From positions 1,116,001 through 1,180,000 of the forward strand of contig CP053688.1 in the NCBI GenBank assembly GCA_013200995.1: 64,000 nucleotides of DNA, in the 5' to 3' direction. Numbering within the stretch: the first letter of the stretch is position 1; every line of letters begins with the position of its first letter. Under the pieces are notes generated by a model. It searched no databases. It had not been told where the DNA came from and saw nothing but the letters and a program-made list of their open reading frames with translations. The stretch is from Arthrobacter citreus (lineage in GTDB: Bacteria; Bacillota; Bacilli; Bacillales; Bacillaceae_G). The position numbers were made by a program, and so were the translations under genes. Of the stretch, positions 36,076 to 45,062 are shown piece after piece.

Positions 36076-37539
36076 ATGGCAAATATTACAGAAACCTATA
36101 AGAAATACGCTACATTATCGCCTGACAAAATTGCGATACATACTAGTAATCAACAAATCAGTTATAAAAAATGGAATTTATTAATCAACCAAACTGCTAA
36201 TTGGCTTCATGGTCAATTAAATACGAAAACGATTGGAATCCTTTTACCAAATGGGATTCCCTTCTTACAAATGTTTGCAGGTGCTTGTAAAGCAGGATGG
36301 ATTGCTGTTCCATTTGATATGAAATGGAATTTAGCAGATTTAGAAAAAAGAGTAAAGCTTTCTAAACCTTCAATCATTGTTACATCTAAAGAGATTTATG
36401 CTAAGTTTCATTCGATCATTCCTAATATGAAGGTATTGGATGAATGCTTACAAGAAATCGCAAATTTTAATACTTTTTCTTCTATTGAGCTAGAAGAGGA
36501 TTTACCTTTCTATGTGGGATTTACTTCTGGAACGACTGGGAGTCCAAAAGCGTTTATGCGCTCTCAAAATTCATGGGTTGCTAGTTTTGATTGTAATCGC
36601 TTTGACTTTGGACTTGATGAATCTGATGTAACGCTTATACCTGGGGCTTTAATTCATTCACACTTTCTTTATGGTGCTGTTAGTAGTTTATATTTGGGTG
36701 GAACAGTTTTTCTATTAGAAAAGTTTTCAGCAATTAATTTACTTTCAATGATGAATGATTTACCTATTTCTACTATATACGTTGTTCCGACAATGATTGA
36801 AGCGTTAGTTAGAGAAGGAATTCAAGTTAATAAAGCAATGAAAATTCTTTCATCAGGTGCAAAATGGACTGAAAAATCTAAAATAGAGTTCTGTCAATTG
36901 TTTCCGGGGATGTCGATATTTGAATTTTTTGGTGCTAGTGAATTAAGCTTCATAACTGTTTTATCTGATTTTGATGGAGTGTTGAAAGCAAAAACGGTTG
37001 GAAAACCTTGCTATGGTGTGGAAATAGAAATTCGTCGACAAAACCAAGAGCTCGCAAAAACAAATGAAACCGGAAAAATATATGTGAGAAGTAAATATTT
37101 AATCAATGGGTACTTTGAAGAAAATGAAAATATAGTTCAATCAATTCAGGACGAAGATGGCTGGGCTACTGTTCATGATATGGGCTTTATTGATGAAGAT
37201 GGTTTTTTAACAATTAACGGACGAGAAAAAAATATGATTTTATATGGTGGTATTAATATTTTTCCAGAAGAGATTGAAAAAGTCATTTCTCTTCATCCTG
37301 AGGTTGAAGAAATTGCTGTTATTGGACTTTCAGATCCATATTGGGGGCAAATTGTGGCTGCTGTCATTAAAGGGAAATGTAATTCTTTTGAGTTGAAGAA
37401 GTTTTGTAAGACTTATTTATCTTCTTATAAAATCCCACGAAAATGGTTTTTTAAAGATGAAATGCCTTATACAACTAGCGGAAAAATTGCACGTGCTGAA
37501 TTAATTAAACAAATAGAAATGCAGGTGACTAAAAATTAA
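36076..37539 (+). CDS. yhfT: acyl-CoA synthetase (AMP-binding), YhfT-like
   Basis: A 487-residue ANL-superfamily adenylating enzyme. Motifs: FTSGTTGSPKAF (P-loop, about 151-162), EFFGASE (about 297), GWATVHDMGFID with the ATP-ribose Asp, and a C-terminal GREKNMILYGGINIFPEE with the final catalytic Lys in TTSGKIAR. It should activate a fatty or dicarboxylic acid as CoA thioester. Its placement after bioY under the BirA operator suggests a role in biotin precursor supply or fatty-acid salvage, which is inference. The start is the ATG after AGAGGTGA; the longer frame from 36046 is not needed. Confidence 0.9.
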   Translation: MANITETYKKYATLSPDKIAIHTSNQQISYKKWNLLINQTANWLHGQLNTKTIGILLPNGIPFLQMFAGACKAGWIAVPFDMKWNLADLEKRVKLSKPSIIVTSKEIYAKFHSIIPNMKVLDECLQEIANFNTFSSIELEEDLPFYVGFTSGTTGSPKAFMRSQNSWVASFDCNRFDFGLDESDVTLIPGALIHSHFLYGAVSSLYLGGTVFLLEKFSAINLLSMMNDLPISTIYVVPTMIEALVREGIQVNKAMKILSSGAKWTEKSKIEFCQLFPGMSIFEFFGASELSFITVLSDFDGVLKAKTVGKPCYGVEIEIRRQNQELAKTNETGKIYVRSKYLINGYFEENENIVQSIQDEDGWATVHDMGFIDEDGFLTINGREKNMILYGGINIFPEEIEKVISLHPEVEEIAVIGLSDPYWGQIVAAVIKGKCNSFELKKFCKTYLSSYKIPRKWFFKDEMPYTTSGKIARAELIKQIEMQVTKN

Positions 37540-38635
37540 TAGAGCAGTAATTGTCAAAGCAAAACGAACACCTATTGGAAAAATTGGTGGGATATTACAA
37601 GAATATCAACCTCACGAGCTTGCCGCTCCATTACTTAAGCATCTGGCAAAAGGATTGGAAGAGAAGATTAATGACATTATTTTAGGAAATGTAGTCGGTC
37701 CGGGTGGAAATGTCGCTAGAGTTTCTGCATTAGAAGCTGCTCTCCCCCTTTCTGTTCCAGGTATGACTATTGATCGTCAATGTAGTGCCGGGTTAGAAGC
37801 AATTCGGATGGCTTGTTACTTAATTCAAGGTGGCGCTGGAAATTGCTATATTGCTGGAGGTGTTGAAAGCACTAGCAACTCTCCTTTCCCTTCTAGGGCA
37901 AGATTCGCTCCTGATAAAATTGGTGATCCCGATATGGGTTTAGCAGCGGAAAATGTGGCTGAAAAATTCTGTATTTCAAAGGAAACTCAAGATCAATATG
38001 CTCTATTAAGTTATACACGAAGTTGGGAATCTTACAAAAAAAAATTCTTTACTGATGAGATTCTTCCAGTTGGTGGACATACTCAAGATGAAGTATTTTT
38101 CAAAGAAAGAAAAATGAAAGACTTACTTCATAGAGCAAAGCCTGTGTTTAAAAAGAACGGTACCGTGACAGCTGCTAACAGTTGCGGAATACATGATGGT
38201 GCGGCCGCAGTTTTAATAATGGAAGAAAATGAAGCAATTAACTGTGGATTAAAGCCTATTTTACGCTTTAAAGATAGCGAAGTCTCTGGTATTCACCCTA
38301 ATTATCCCGGTGCTGCGCCTATTCCAGCAATTCAGGGTTTGTTAAATAGAAATAATTTAACAATTGCAGATATTGATTTAATTGAAATAAATGAAGCTTT
38401 TGCTTCAAAAATTATTGCCTGCTCTAATGAACTATCCATACCATTTGACAAGTTAAATATTTGTGGGGGTGCATTATCAATCGGACACCCTTACGGAGCT
38501 TCTGGAAGTATCATGATCACTAGACTTTTCTATGAAGTACAACGTAGAAAGAATTTAGAAACTAACTATGTATTGGCAGGCATTGGAAGTGGCGGAGGAA
38601 TCGGAATCGCTGTTTTATTCGAAGTAGTGAATTAA
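37535..38635 (+). CDS. yhfS: thiolase (acetyl-CoA acyltransferase), YhfS-like, with probable ATT start
   Basis: Thiolase homology begins well before the first ATG/GTG/TTG in frame (TTG at 37655): the upstream codons encode NRAVIVKAKRTPIGKIGG, the canonical thiolase N-terminus. In frame, the only plausible start after the stop at 37526 is ATT at 37535, placed 6 bases after CAGGTGA and overlapping the yhfT stop. The product would be 366 residues. The nucleophilic Cys is in DRQCSAG, the NEAF motif and GGALSIGHP His are present, but the second active-site Cys (usually LCIGGGxG) is replaced in AGIGSGGGIG. Substrate unknown; operon with bioY and yhfT. Confidence 0.85.
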   Translation: MNRAVIVKAKRTPIGKIGGILQEYQPHELAAPLLKHLAKGLEEKINDIILGNVVGPGGNVARVSALEAALPLSVPGMTIDRQCSAGLEAIRMACYLIQGGAGNCYIAGGVESTSNSPFPSRARFAPDKIGDPDMGLAAENVAEKFCISKETQDQYALLSYTRSWESYKKKFFTDEILPVGGHTQDEVFFKERKMKDLLHRAKPVFKKNGTVTAANSCGIHDGAAAVLIMEENEAINCGLKPILRFKDSEVSGIHPNYPGAAPIPAIQGLLNRNNLTIADIDLIEINEAFASKIIACSNELSIPFDKLNICGGALSIGHPYGASGSIMITRLFYEVQRRKNLETNYVLAGIGSGGGIGIAVLFEVVN

Positions 38636-38678
38636 AATGATCATACATACTAGATTTTAAAATTGAGAGGTAAACTAA

Positions 38679-38987
38679 ATGAAAGTAATTGGTTCAATTG
38701 ACACTCTTACACGATGCAAACATTACCACACTGAAAAAGATATTATTGCCATTAAATTCAAATGTTGTGACACATATTACGGATGTTATTTTTGTCATGA
38801 GGAAAATGTAAACCATCAACATATAGTCTGGCATAAAAACGAATGGGAAACAAAAGCAATCTTTTGTGGAGGTTGCCATGAGGAATTAACCATTCAAAAG
38901 TATCAAGATTGTAACTACAAATGTCCTAAATGTCATGCTGATTTTAATCCAGGATGTAAAAATCATTATCATTTGTATTTTGAATGA
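38679..38987 (+). CDS. CHY zinc-finger protein
   Basis: A 102-residue zinc protein. It opens with a CKHYH pair, KCCDTYYGCYFCHEE, and NHQH, then FCGGCHEELT, and CPKCHADFNPGCKNHYHLYF at the end, the full Cys/His set of the CHY-type zinc finger. The bacterial role is unknown, though Helper-of-Tim-like metal chaperone functions have been suggested for eukaryotic relatives. ATG after GAGAGG. It lies 43 bases after yhfS and may be read through from that operon. Confidence 0.88.
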   Translation: MKVIGSIDTLTRCKHYHTEKDIIAIKFKCCDTYYGCYFCHEENVNHQHIVWHKNEWETKAIFCGGCHEELTIQKYQDCNYKCPKCHADFNPGCKNHYHLYFE

Positions 38988-39051
38988 GATTTATAATAAA
39001 TCGTACTATTAAATTTGAGGAAGAGCTGTTTAATTCAGCTCCTTTTTTTAT

Positions 39052-39627
39052 TTATTTCCCGTGTGACACGGATGATTCGTTGTATTTAGTTAAAATTTTA
39101 TTGATAAAATTACTTTTACCTGCAGTATATTCTGAGCGGTCTTTTGTATTTTTTGCTAGCTCTTTCTTTAACTGTTCATACTCAATAATAGCCCCCGCAT
39201 TACATCTAAGGTAATTTCGAAATGAAATATGTTTTTTTAATTCCTCGCTGTCTTTATGACAAACATATAGATGATGTTCCATCCAATTCGTATTTTTCCC
39301 ATCCCAAGGTACAGAACAGTTCATTCTACCGAAGGCTTCTCTACCTTTATAGCTCCAATTTTCTTGGTGTATATAGCCTATTCCTTCAAGTTTTTTTATC
39401 ACTTTAGGGAAATTACTATAGTCTGCTATGACAACATCAATATCTAGGATTGGTTTTGCTGCAAGCCCCTTAACTGAAGTACTACCAACATGTTCTATAT
39501 CATTAATTAGTGACTCTAGGCAACTATTTAAAACTTGCTTTAAGGCTGAAAAATTTTTTGGCCATTGCTCATTATATTCTTGTATTTCAATTCTGGAGTG
39601 ATTTATTTTTGGAAGATCAAAATCCAT
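39052..39627 (-). CDS. GrpB family (UPF0157) protein
   Basis: A 191-residue nucleotidyltransferase-fold protein. The signature IEHVGSTSVKGLAAKPILDIDV (about 42-63) and the HHLYVCHKDSEELKKHISFRNYLR segment are diagnostic of GrpB/UPF0157. It is related to the minimal nucleotidyltransferases; its substrate is unknown. ATG with GAGGTGG upstream. Monocistronic and convergent with the CHY gene. Confidence 0.9.
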   Translation of the reverse strand: MDFDLPKINHSRIEIQEYNEQWPKNFSALKQVLNSCLESLINDIEHVGSTSVKGLAAKPILDIDVVIADYSNFPKVIKKLEGIGYIHQENWSYKGREAFGRMNCSVPWDGKNTNWMEHHLYVCHKDSEELKKHISFRNYLRCNAGAIIEYEQLKKELAKNTKDRSEYTAGKSNFINKILTKYNESSVSHGK

Positions 39628-39731
39628 GCTTCCACCTCATTCGAATAAAATTATATTTATTATCATAAAAAAAGGAAGCCAGCTCTGACCTCCTTTGTTA
39701 GCATTAAATAAAAATTTTGTTCTTGCTCATA

Positions 39732-40349
39732 TTATTCTTGAGTTTGAAGTGCTACTCTAACTCCTAATCCAATATAGACTAGACCAATCGTTTTTCCCAT
39801 CCATTTTGAGCTATTGCTATTTTTATTAAAAAATTTATTCCCAATTAAACTTGATAAAAGCACTAGTGAAGTTGTGTACAAGATACTTAGTATCACAAAT
39901 GTCATCCCAAGGGTTAATAGCTGAATAAATACTGAATGACCATTATGTTGTACAAATTGAGGTAATAGAGCTAAGAAAAACAATGCAGTTTTAGGATTTA
40001 AAACTTCAATTAACACAGCTTGTCGAAAAGATAGTTTAGTATTTATTTCTTTTTGAACTTTAGCTTTTTCACTTTTTTTAGTTTTTCTAATTAATGCCGT
40101 GATCCCCAAATAAAATAAATAAGCCGCTCCTAAATATTTAACTACCTCAAAAGCAAAGGCAGATGTCATTAATATTGCAGAAAGTCCAAAGACTGATGCA
40201 CAAGTATGTATTAAATCACCTACAGCAATACCTAAACCTGTTAAAATTCCGTTCCATTTGCCGCCTTTCATCGTTTGTGATAATGTCAACAAAACAGCTG
40301 GACCTGGTATTAAAAATAATGTTAAAACAACTAAAATGAATGAAATCAT
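39732..40349 (-). CDS. LysE/RhtB-family exporter
   Basis: A 205-residue six-TM amino-acid exporter. The start (FLIPGPAVLLTLSQTMKGGKWNGIL...GIAVGDLIH) and the central VLIEVLNPKTALFFLALLPQF are the family hallmarks. The substrate is probably an amino acid such as lysine, threonine or homoserine, but not predictable. ATG after AAGGGGA. Monocistronic. Confidence 0.92.
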   Translation of the reverse strand: MISFILVVLTLFLIPGPAVLLTLSQTMKGGKWNGILTGLGIAVGDLIHTCASVFGLSAILMTSAFAFEVVKYLGAAYLFYLGITALIRKTKKSEKAKVQKEINTKLSFRQAVLIEVLNPKTALFFLALLPQFVQHNGHSVFIQLLTLGMTFVILSILYTTSLVLLSSLIGNKFFNKNSNSSKWMGKTIGLVYIGLGVRVALQTQE

Positions 40350-40480
40350 AATGATAATCCCCTTTCGCTTATATTTTTAAACTTATTATATAACATTATT
40401 TTCTAGTAAAAACCGAAACTAGCATAAATTATTAAGTATTTATGTCCTTACTGTAATATCATTTTTCCAAATTCGCAAGT

Positions 40481-40678
40481 TTTCAGAAAGAATGTTATTA
40501 CATGGATGTACCGTATGAATTAAGTGTCGGACGAAATAGCAAGAGAAAGAGAGTAGTAGAAGATCGCATACTCGTTAAGATGAGGAAGCATTTAGATTTT
40601 CTTTTAAAAAACGAAGGATGGGATATGATTCACATCATACATGAATTATCTTCTTATGAAATCACTTTCATGGGATGA
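40481..40678 (+). pseudogene. C-terminal remnant of a polynucleotide-kinase-like P-loop protein
   Basis: An open stretch ending at a TGA (40676-40678) encodes YYMDVPYELSVGRNSKRKRV followed by VEDRILVKMRKHLDF and NEGWDMIHIIHE. This matches the C-terminal lid of small P-loop kinases of the T4 Pnk-like type (xxxDTPxExxxxRNxxRxRVV). The Walker A half is absent, so it is a relic. It overlaps the following RNA-ligase relic, the usual partner in RNA-repair operons. Confidence rests on pattern recognition. Confidence 0.55.
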
Positions 40679-40945
40679 TACTGTCACCTGGACCGAACTA
40701 TTAGGACTAAAGACTGCATCGTTCTTATATAAAGGTGAATTTAATGAAAAAGCGATAAAAGCTTGTTATACGAAGAAGTCTATTTTAGGTGGAGAACAAG
40801 AAGGATATGTTATACGAAAACTGATGGATTTGAGTATAAAGAGTTTAAACACTAAGTGGCTATATTTGTTCGAGAAAATCATGTGCAGACTGATGAACAT
40901 TAGATGATTAATCCAATTAAATCAAATCAACTAAAGCATGAATAA
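40641..40945 (+). pseudogene. C-terminal remnant of an RNA ligase family protein
   Basis: The frame from 40641 encodes WDDTVTWTELLGLKTASFLY and then ACYTKKSILGGEQEGYVIRK, the nucleotidyltransferase motif region (EGYVxR, motif IV) of DRB0094/Rnl-type RNA ligases. After that the family continues in a different frame: EYKEFKH-stop-VAIFVRENHVQTDEH-stop-M, where two stop codons replace Ser and Trp expected in HSVAKFVR and DEHWM. The homology runs to a TAA near 40945. The N-terminal half with the adenylated Lys is missing. Truncated, frameshifted and with two nonsense codons, it is a pseudogene. Confidence 0.7.
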
Positions 40946-41280
40946 AAGCGGTTAAATTTTTTAATTACTTGCTTTATAATTTAAAACGAAAGGAATGAGA
41001 ACAATGTAATTTATTCTGTGGATTTAAAGATAACTAGATATAATTTTAAGTCATTTATTGAAATGGCACATAGCTTAACCAATAAAATTCGTCTGCATCA
41101 TCAATATTTACCCACTCCGAACAAGACCTTATCGTCTATCTCACTAATTAACCATTCTTTCCCAAGACTTCTATAAAAACTCATGAATTATTTTGTTAAA
41201 ATACTATCAAACTATTTATTCCTTTAATGCAAAAAAAGACCGCCGAAGCAGTCATTTAATTTTAAAAAAAGCACAAATAC
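40946..41280. other. non-coding region with a terminator
   Basis: Nothing is recognised except a UUCG-type hairpin at about 41229-41255 (minus strand ATGACTGC-TTCG-GCGGTC then T run) that ends the gene at 41281. Its sequence resembles the terminator at 31315. Confidence 0.6.
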
Positions 41281-41874
41281 TTAAAAGATTACTTTGTTAT
41301 TGTTGTCTTGAATAGTAACCTTTTCCACTTCTTTCACTTTCTTTAAGAAATAAACTTTTTTATTTTCTTCAATATTTCTAACAATTTTTTTGCCTTTATT
41401 ATCTATAATAACTAATTTATATCCCTGCTTTAATAAAGATGGTTTATCAACAACTACTCCTGCAAAATTATGTTGTTCGTCCATTTCACTAAATGAAGTT
41501 ACAGTATTATCTGAATTTAAAGAGGTAATAGACGAGCCACCCTCGTGAATTTTCCCAAATATTTTTGATAATTCATAGTATCCATAATCTTTGTCATTTT
41601 CATAGAATATGACTGTTTTATTTTTAAAATGTTCAATTTCCGGTGAATGTAAATTATGTTTAACAGCGTACTCCTTAGCTTCTTTAGTTGATAAATCTGA
41701 AATACAAAATTCATTAAATAGATTAAAACCTATAGATGTTATCAATAAAACTGCTATATAAATAAATAGTCTTTGAGTGCGTTGCTTTTCTTTTAAAACA
41801 GACTTTAAGACAAACATTATTAAAATTATAATTGCTAATACAATAAACGTATTTATTAAATTAAAATTATTCAT
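41281..41874 (-). CDS. hypothetical membrane protein
   Basis: A 197-residue protein with two N-terminal transmembrane segments (about 7-25 and 36-53) and an extracytoplasmic or cytoplasmic domain of about 140 residues rich in Lys and Glu. Strand-like segments include KTVIFYENDKDYGYYEL, GYKLVIIDNKGKKIVRNI and VEKVTIQDNNN. I recognise no family. ATG after GGAGGAAAAA. It is followed at low coordinates by its own terminator. The lipoprotein gene upstream (41961) on the same strand suggests a two-gene unit. Confidence 0.65.
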   Translation of the reverse strand: MNNFNLINTFIVLAIIILIMFVLKSVLKEKQRTQRLFIYIAVLLITSIGFNLFNEFCISDLSTKEAKEYAVKHNLHSPEIEHFKNKTVIFYENDKDYGYYELSKIFGKIHEGGSSITSLNSDNTVTSFSEMDEQHNFAGVVVDKPSLLKQGYKLVIIDNKGKKIVRNIEENKKVYFLKKVKEVEKVTIQDNNNKVIF

Positions 41875-41960
41875 TTTTCCTCCAAAAGATTTACTTTAAA
41901 AAGATTTAGTTTCATCTTAATTAAACGTCCTTAATAAACATGTTTCTCGATAATTTTGTT

Positions 41961-42335
41961 TTAATTCATAAATAGCTCTTGTAATAGTTCAGTTGTCTTT
42001 GAATTGATTTTATAAACCTTTCCACCTTGTCTTAATACTAAATTTTGGTTGTAGTTTATAGCAAACTCTTCTTTTTTACCGCTTTCATTAATAAACCATA
42101 AATTTAAATCTGTTTTTGGTGTTTCGTTTTGTTCCTTTTGAGCTTTTTTTGAGGCGAAGCCTTTTACAATTTCTTGAATTTGATCACGATTTTTATCTGA
42201 GCTATAAATGATCGTATTGACATTAGAAACTGCGACTATTGCAACTGTTTTAGGATCCTTACTTTCTGTATTTGTGTTCAATGAACAACCAAATAATACA
42301 AATGTAAAACATAATATCATTAGAATTTTCTTCAT
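41961..42335 (-). CDS. putative lipoprotein
   Basis: A 124-residue exported lipoprotein: signal peptide with lipobox LFGC (Cys about 17), then a small domain with VAIVAVSNVNTIIYSSDKNR, NLWFINESGKKEEFAINYNQNLVLRQGGKVYKI. The C-terminal half looks like a small beta domain similar in style to YhfM/YgdR-like lipoproteins, but no family is assigned. ATG after GGAGGGAC. It lies 86 bases upstream of the membrane protein gene. Confidence 0.7.
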   Translation of the reverse strand: MKKILMILCFTFVLFGCSLNTNTESKDPKTVAIVAVSNVNTIIYSSDKNRDQIQEIVKGFASKKAQKEQNETPKTDLNLWFINESGKKEEFAINYNQNLVLRQGGKVYKINSKTTELLQELFMN

Positions 42336-42616
42336 AGTCCCTCCTTTTTTTAATTATTCTCTAACATAATTCCATCAAAGTTAAGCGACATCCTTCCATT
42401 CGAATAAAAATGAATCTTTTGGTAGATATTTTCCAGTTATGTAAAGAAAAGGAACTATTATAGTAAATTTTACAAATTTTATATGTTTTCACATAGTCGT
42501 CATCCAATTTTAGTTAAAAATAGCTCTGTTATATTTAATTATTGATATTTCGAACTAAAAAAAGGCTATCTAATTAGACAACCTTTAGAAATTGTTATGT
42601 AACTAAAAAACGGAAA

Positions 42617-43057
42617 TTAAAACTCTATATAAAATGGATGCATGTTTTCTTTCAAACAATATTCAATTCTTTGTTTGAAATTTTTCCAAGTTACCATCGC
42701 TAAAGCTTCCTCAATAGGAAAATATCCAACTTTCAAACTTTCTGGAGAAGTTGTTAACTTTCCCCCGATTGGTTTAGCTAAAAACAAAGTATTACAAATT
42801 GAACTACTAACATTTTGAAATACACCACAAAATTTCACAACTTCAATATCAATTCCGCTTTCTTCTTTTGTTTCCCTAATTGCCGCTTCTTTCAATGATT
42901 CGCCTTCTTCAACTTGCCCACCTGGCATTTCCCAACCTCTACGTGGGCCCTTAATTAATAATATTTCATTATGTTCGTTAATGACTATTGTCGCAGCTGA
43001 AATAATATGTTTTGGCGGCAAAGAAATATTTTCTGTATTTTTTTCCTTAGATATCAA
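42617..43057 (-). CDS. NUDIX hydrolase
   Basis: A 146-residue NUDIX enzyme with a complete box: GGQVEEGESLKEAAIRETKEESGI (about 46-69) with all catalytic Glu residues present. It hydrolyses a nucleoside-diphosphate-linked or related substrate, not predictable. The start is TTG behind AAGGGGAATTC. Monocistronic. In contrast to the broken NUDIX copy at 5733, this one is intact. Confidence 0.88.
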   Translation of the reverse strand: MISKEKNTENISLPPKHIISAATIVINEHNEILLIKGPRRGWEMPGGQVEEGESLKEAAIRETKEESGIDIEVVKFCGVFQNVSSSICNTLFLAKPIGGKLTTSPESLKVGYFPIEEALAMVTWKNFKQRIEYCLKENMHPFYIEF

Positions 43058-43287
43058 AAGAATTCCCCTTTCTACTTCTAACTCTTAAATATTACTTTTG
43101 ATCTATTCTATTTATACTTAAAAGGCTCCTTCTTATTAAACTCTTTTGCCATATTTTTGAATAAAAAAGGAGCTGACAGTGCAATTCTTGTTGTTTAGTA
43201 GGAAAATGTACAATTTCCTATATAAAAAAACTGCCGATTGATTCTCGACAGTCTAATAATTAAGTATAAAATTTCTATTAAATCTTG

Positions 43288-43911
43288 TTACGATGTAGGT
43301 TCAACTTTTGTTGCTATGTAACCTGTGCCGTTCCATTGCAGATACACACGATATTTTTGAGAGCCTTTTTCTTTTGAAGATACAGTACCAACAGAGCCAC
43401 CTTTATTGCTTTTGTCGCTACCTAAAAACCATACTGTCATATTACTTCGATCTAGTCCAGTAGCAGTAGCGATTGTTTGAAGCATGTTCTGCCAATCTTG
43501 TGAACTTGAATCATAACTTGTAACATGCTGTCCTCCTGTTTGCTCAGGAGTTTCCGGTGTAACACCTGTTTGTTCAGGCGTTTCTGGTGCGATTGTATCC
43601 GAGCTATCTTCAGTAGATGATGTATTATCACTAGACTCATCCGTTTGAGTTTGGTCTTGTGAAGAATTATCATCTGAACTCGTATCCTCTTCTTGTTTAT
43701 CGTTCTTTATGTTGTTATCCGATTGTTTTCCAGCTGAAGCATAATCGTCTATTAGAGGTGATGGCTTTTTATTTCCAGACGATAAAATCGAATTTGAAAC
43801 AAATGCAATTACAATAATAACAACTGCAATTGATCCACTTAAAATAAATAATTTGGTTTTTCTTTTTTTTGCTCTAAACGTTGCTCTAGAATTACCTTGT
43901 AATTTTTTCAA
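43288..43911 (-). CDS. YrrS-like (DUF1510) membrane protein
   Basis: About 207 residues: a short basic cytoplasmic tail (RAKKRKTK), one transmembrane segment (about 22-44), a low-complexity Ser/Asp/Glu/Thr-rich linker containing two copies of TPEQTG, and a compact C-terminal DUF1510 domain (about 130-207: WQNMLQTIATATG, VWFLGSDKSNKGGSVGTVSSKEK, YRVYLQWNGTGYIATKVE). The open frame extends to 43944, but GGAGAG is placed for the TTG at 43911 (KKLQGNSR). In B. subtilis yrrS sits beside pbpI; here it stands alone. Probable cell-envelope role. Confidence 0.8.
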   Translation of the reverse strand: MKKLQGNSRATFRAKKRKTKLFILSGSIAVVIIVIAFVSNSILSSGNKKPSPLIDDYASAGKQSDNNIKNDKQEEDTSSDDNSSQDQTQTDESSDNTSSTEDSSDTIAPETPEQTGVTPETPEQTGGQHVTSYDSSSQDWQNMLQTIATATGLDRSNMTVWFLGSDKSNKGGSVGTVSSKEKGSQKYRVYLQWNGTGYIATKVEPTS

Positions 43912-44077
43912 TCTACCACTCTCCAAATCTGAGAATGTTAACATTCTATCACGAGTGGGTTAAAACTTGAAGTATTTTCTTAAAAAATTAACCATTTCGT
44001 AATAAATTTGATAAGGATCATCTTAATTTGCAGTAACATTTTAATTAATGTAATTTGTAATGCACGAAGTTGTCAAT

Positions 44078-44641
44078 TTATTTTAAATGTTCAATCCAAC
44101 TATCAACAGTTTGAACTTCTGCTTGGCGTGGAAATATTTTTTCAATGAGCACTCTATGAACCTCAGGATCAGAATCAATACACGCGTCGGAAAGCACAGT
44201 AATTGAAAAGTCCTTATCTGCCGCTTCTCTTAAAGTCGATAGTACGACGCCACTTGTCGAAATACCACTAAGGACAATTGAATCAATTTGTTGTGAACGT
44301 AATATAACTTCTAGATTACTACCAGTGAACGCACTAACGCGATATTTTGTAATAACTGGTTCTCCTTGAATTGGTTCGACAGATTCGTGAATTTGTGTTG
44401 ATACATCAGTAAATGTCATTCCAGCATTTTTAGCAATTGCTGAGAAAATCTTATTATTTTGACTAACCTCAAGATATCCTTCACTAAAACCAACTCGTAC
44501 AAAAATAACTTGAATATTATTTTGGCGAGCGGCTTGGATTGCTTGTTGAAATGGTTTAAGAATTTCTTGATTGTCAGCGAAACGCGAAACAATACCATTT
44601 TGTAAATCCATTACTAACAGTGCTGTTTTTTTATTTTCCAT
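44078..44641 (-). CDS. isochorismatase-like hydrolase without the catalytic Cys
   Basis: A 187-residue protein of the isochorismatase/cysteine-hydrolase fold. The Asp is in LLVMDLQNGIV (about 14) and the Lys in ITKYRVSAF (about 101). Where the nucleophilic Cys stands in active nicotinamidases and isochorismatases, the sequence reads GISTSGVVLSTLREAAD, with Gly in its place, as in a subgroup of family members. Cysteine-dependent chemistry is therefore not expected. The ATG at 44641 follows AAAGGAGTG; the longer frame starts within that site. Monocistronic. Confidence 0.85.
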   Translation of the reverse strand: MENKKTALLVMDLQNGIVSRFADNQEILKPFQQAIQAARQNNIQVIFVRVGFSEGYLEVSQNNKIFSAIAKNAGMTFTDVSTQIHESVEPIQGEPVITKYRVSAFTGSNLEVILRSQQIDSIVLSGISTSGVVLSTLREAADKDFSITVLSDACIDSDPEVHRVLIEKIFPRQAEVQTVDSWIEHLK

Positions 44642-44729
44642 ATTTGTCACTCCTTTTTGAATTAATAAAGTATTTCTGAATGTAATTCTATCAAATGTTT
44701 AAATAATCTGCCAAAATAAATAAAAAAAT

Positions 44730-44925
44730 CTACTGAAACTGTTTTTTTCCTTTTAACAACTACTTTGTGCCATGTTTTATCAGAAACACTATAAGTTAAA
44801 GTATAGGCTTCCTTTTTTATTCGTATTAACTGTACCTGAAATCTTAATGGATTTAGTTAAATTACCGTCGATGTTATCTTCGTCCGAAACACCATACAGA
44901 GCATTGAAAGTTACACCGTATTCTT
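44730..44925 (-). pseudogene. fragment of an Ig-like (DUF5011/HYR-type) surface-protein domain
   Basis: On the minus strand the segment YGVTFNALYGVSDEDNIDGN followed by LTKSIKISGTVNTNKKG is a typical bacterial Ig-like DUF5011 repeat. One frame change after NTNKKG is needed to continue with YTLTYSVSDKTWHKVVVKRK. No start, signal peptide or downstream domain remains. It is a frameshifted remnant of a larger surface protein. Confidence 0.6.
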
Positions 44926-45062
44926 AAAAAAAATCTTCTAAAAATTAAATTGTTCACTCAAGGTTTTTTCAGATATTTTCAGCGAAAACTTTCATATATA
45001 AATTAATAGGATTGTGTAAGACAGGTTGGATTTAAAAAAAGGTTTTATTAGGGGGTTAATCT

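Noticed and set aside
38984..39214. 76-codon plus-strand frame after the CHY gene
   Set aside because: It lies antisense to the GrpB gene, and its composition is that of a reverse-frame shadow.
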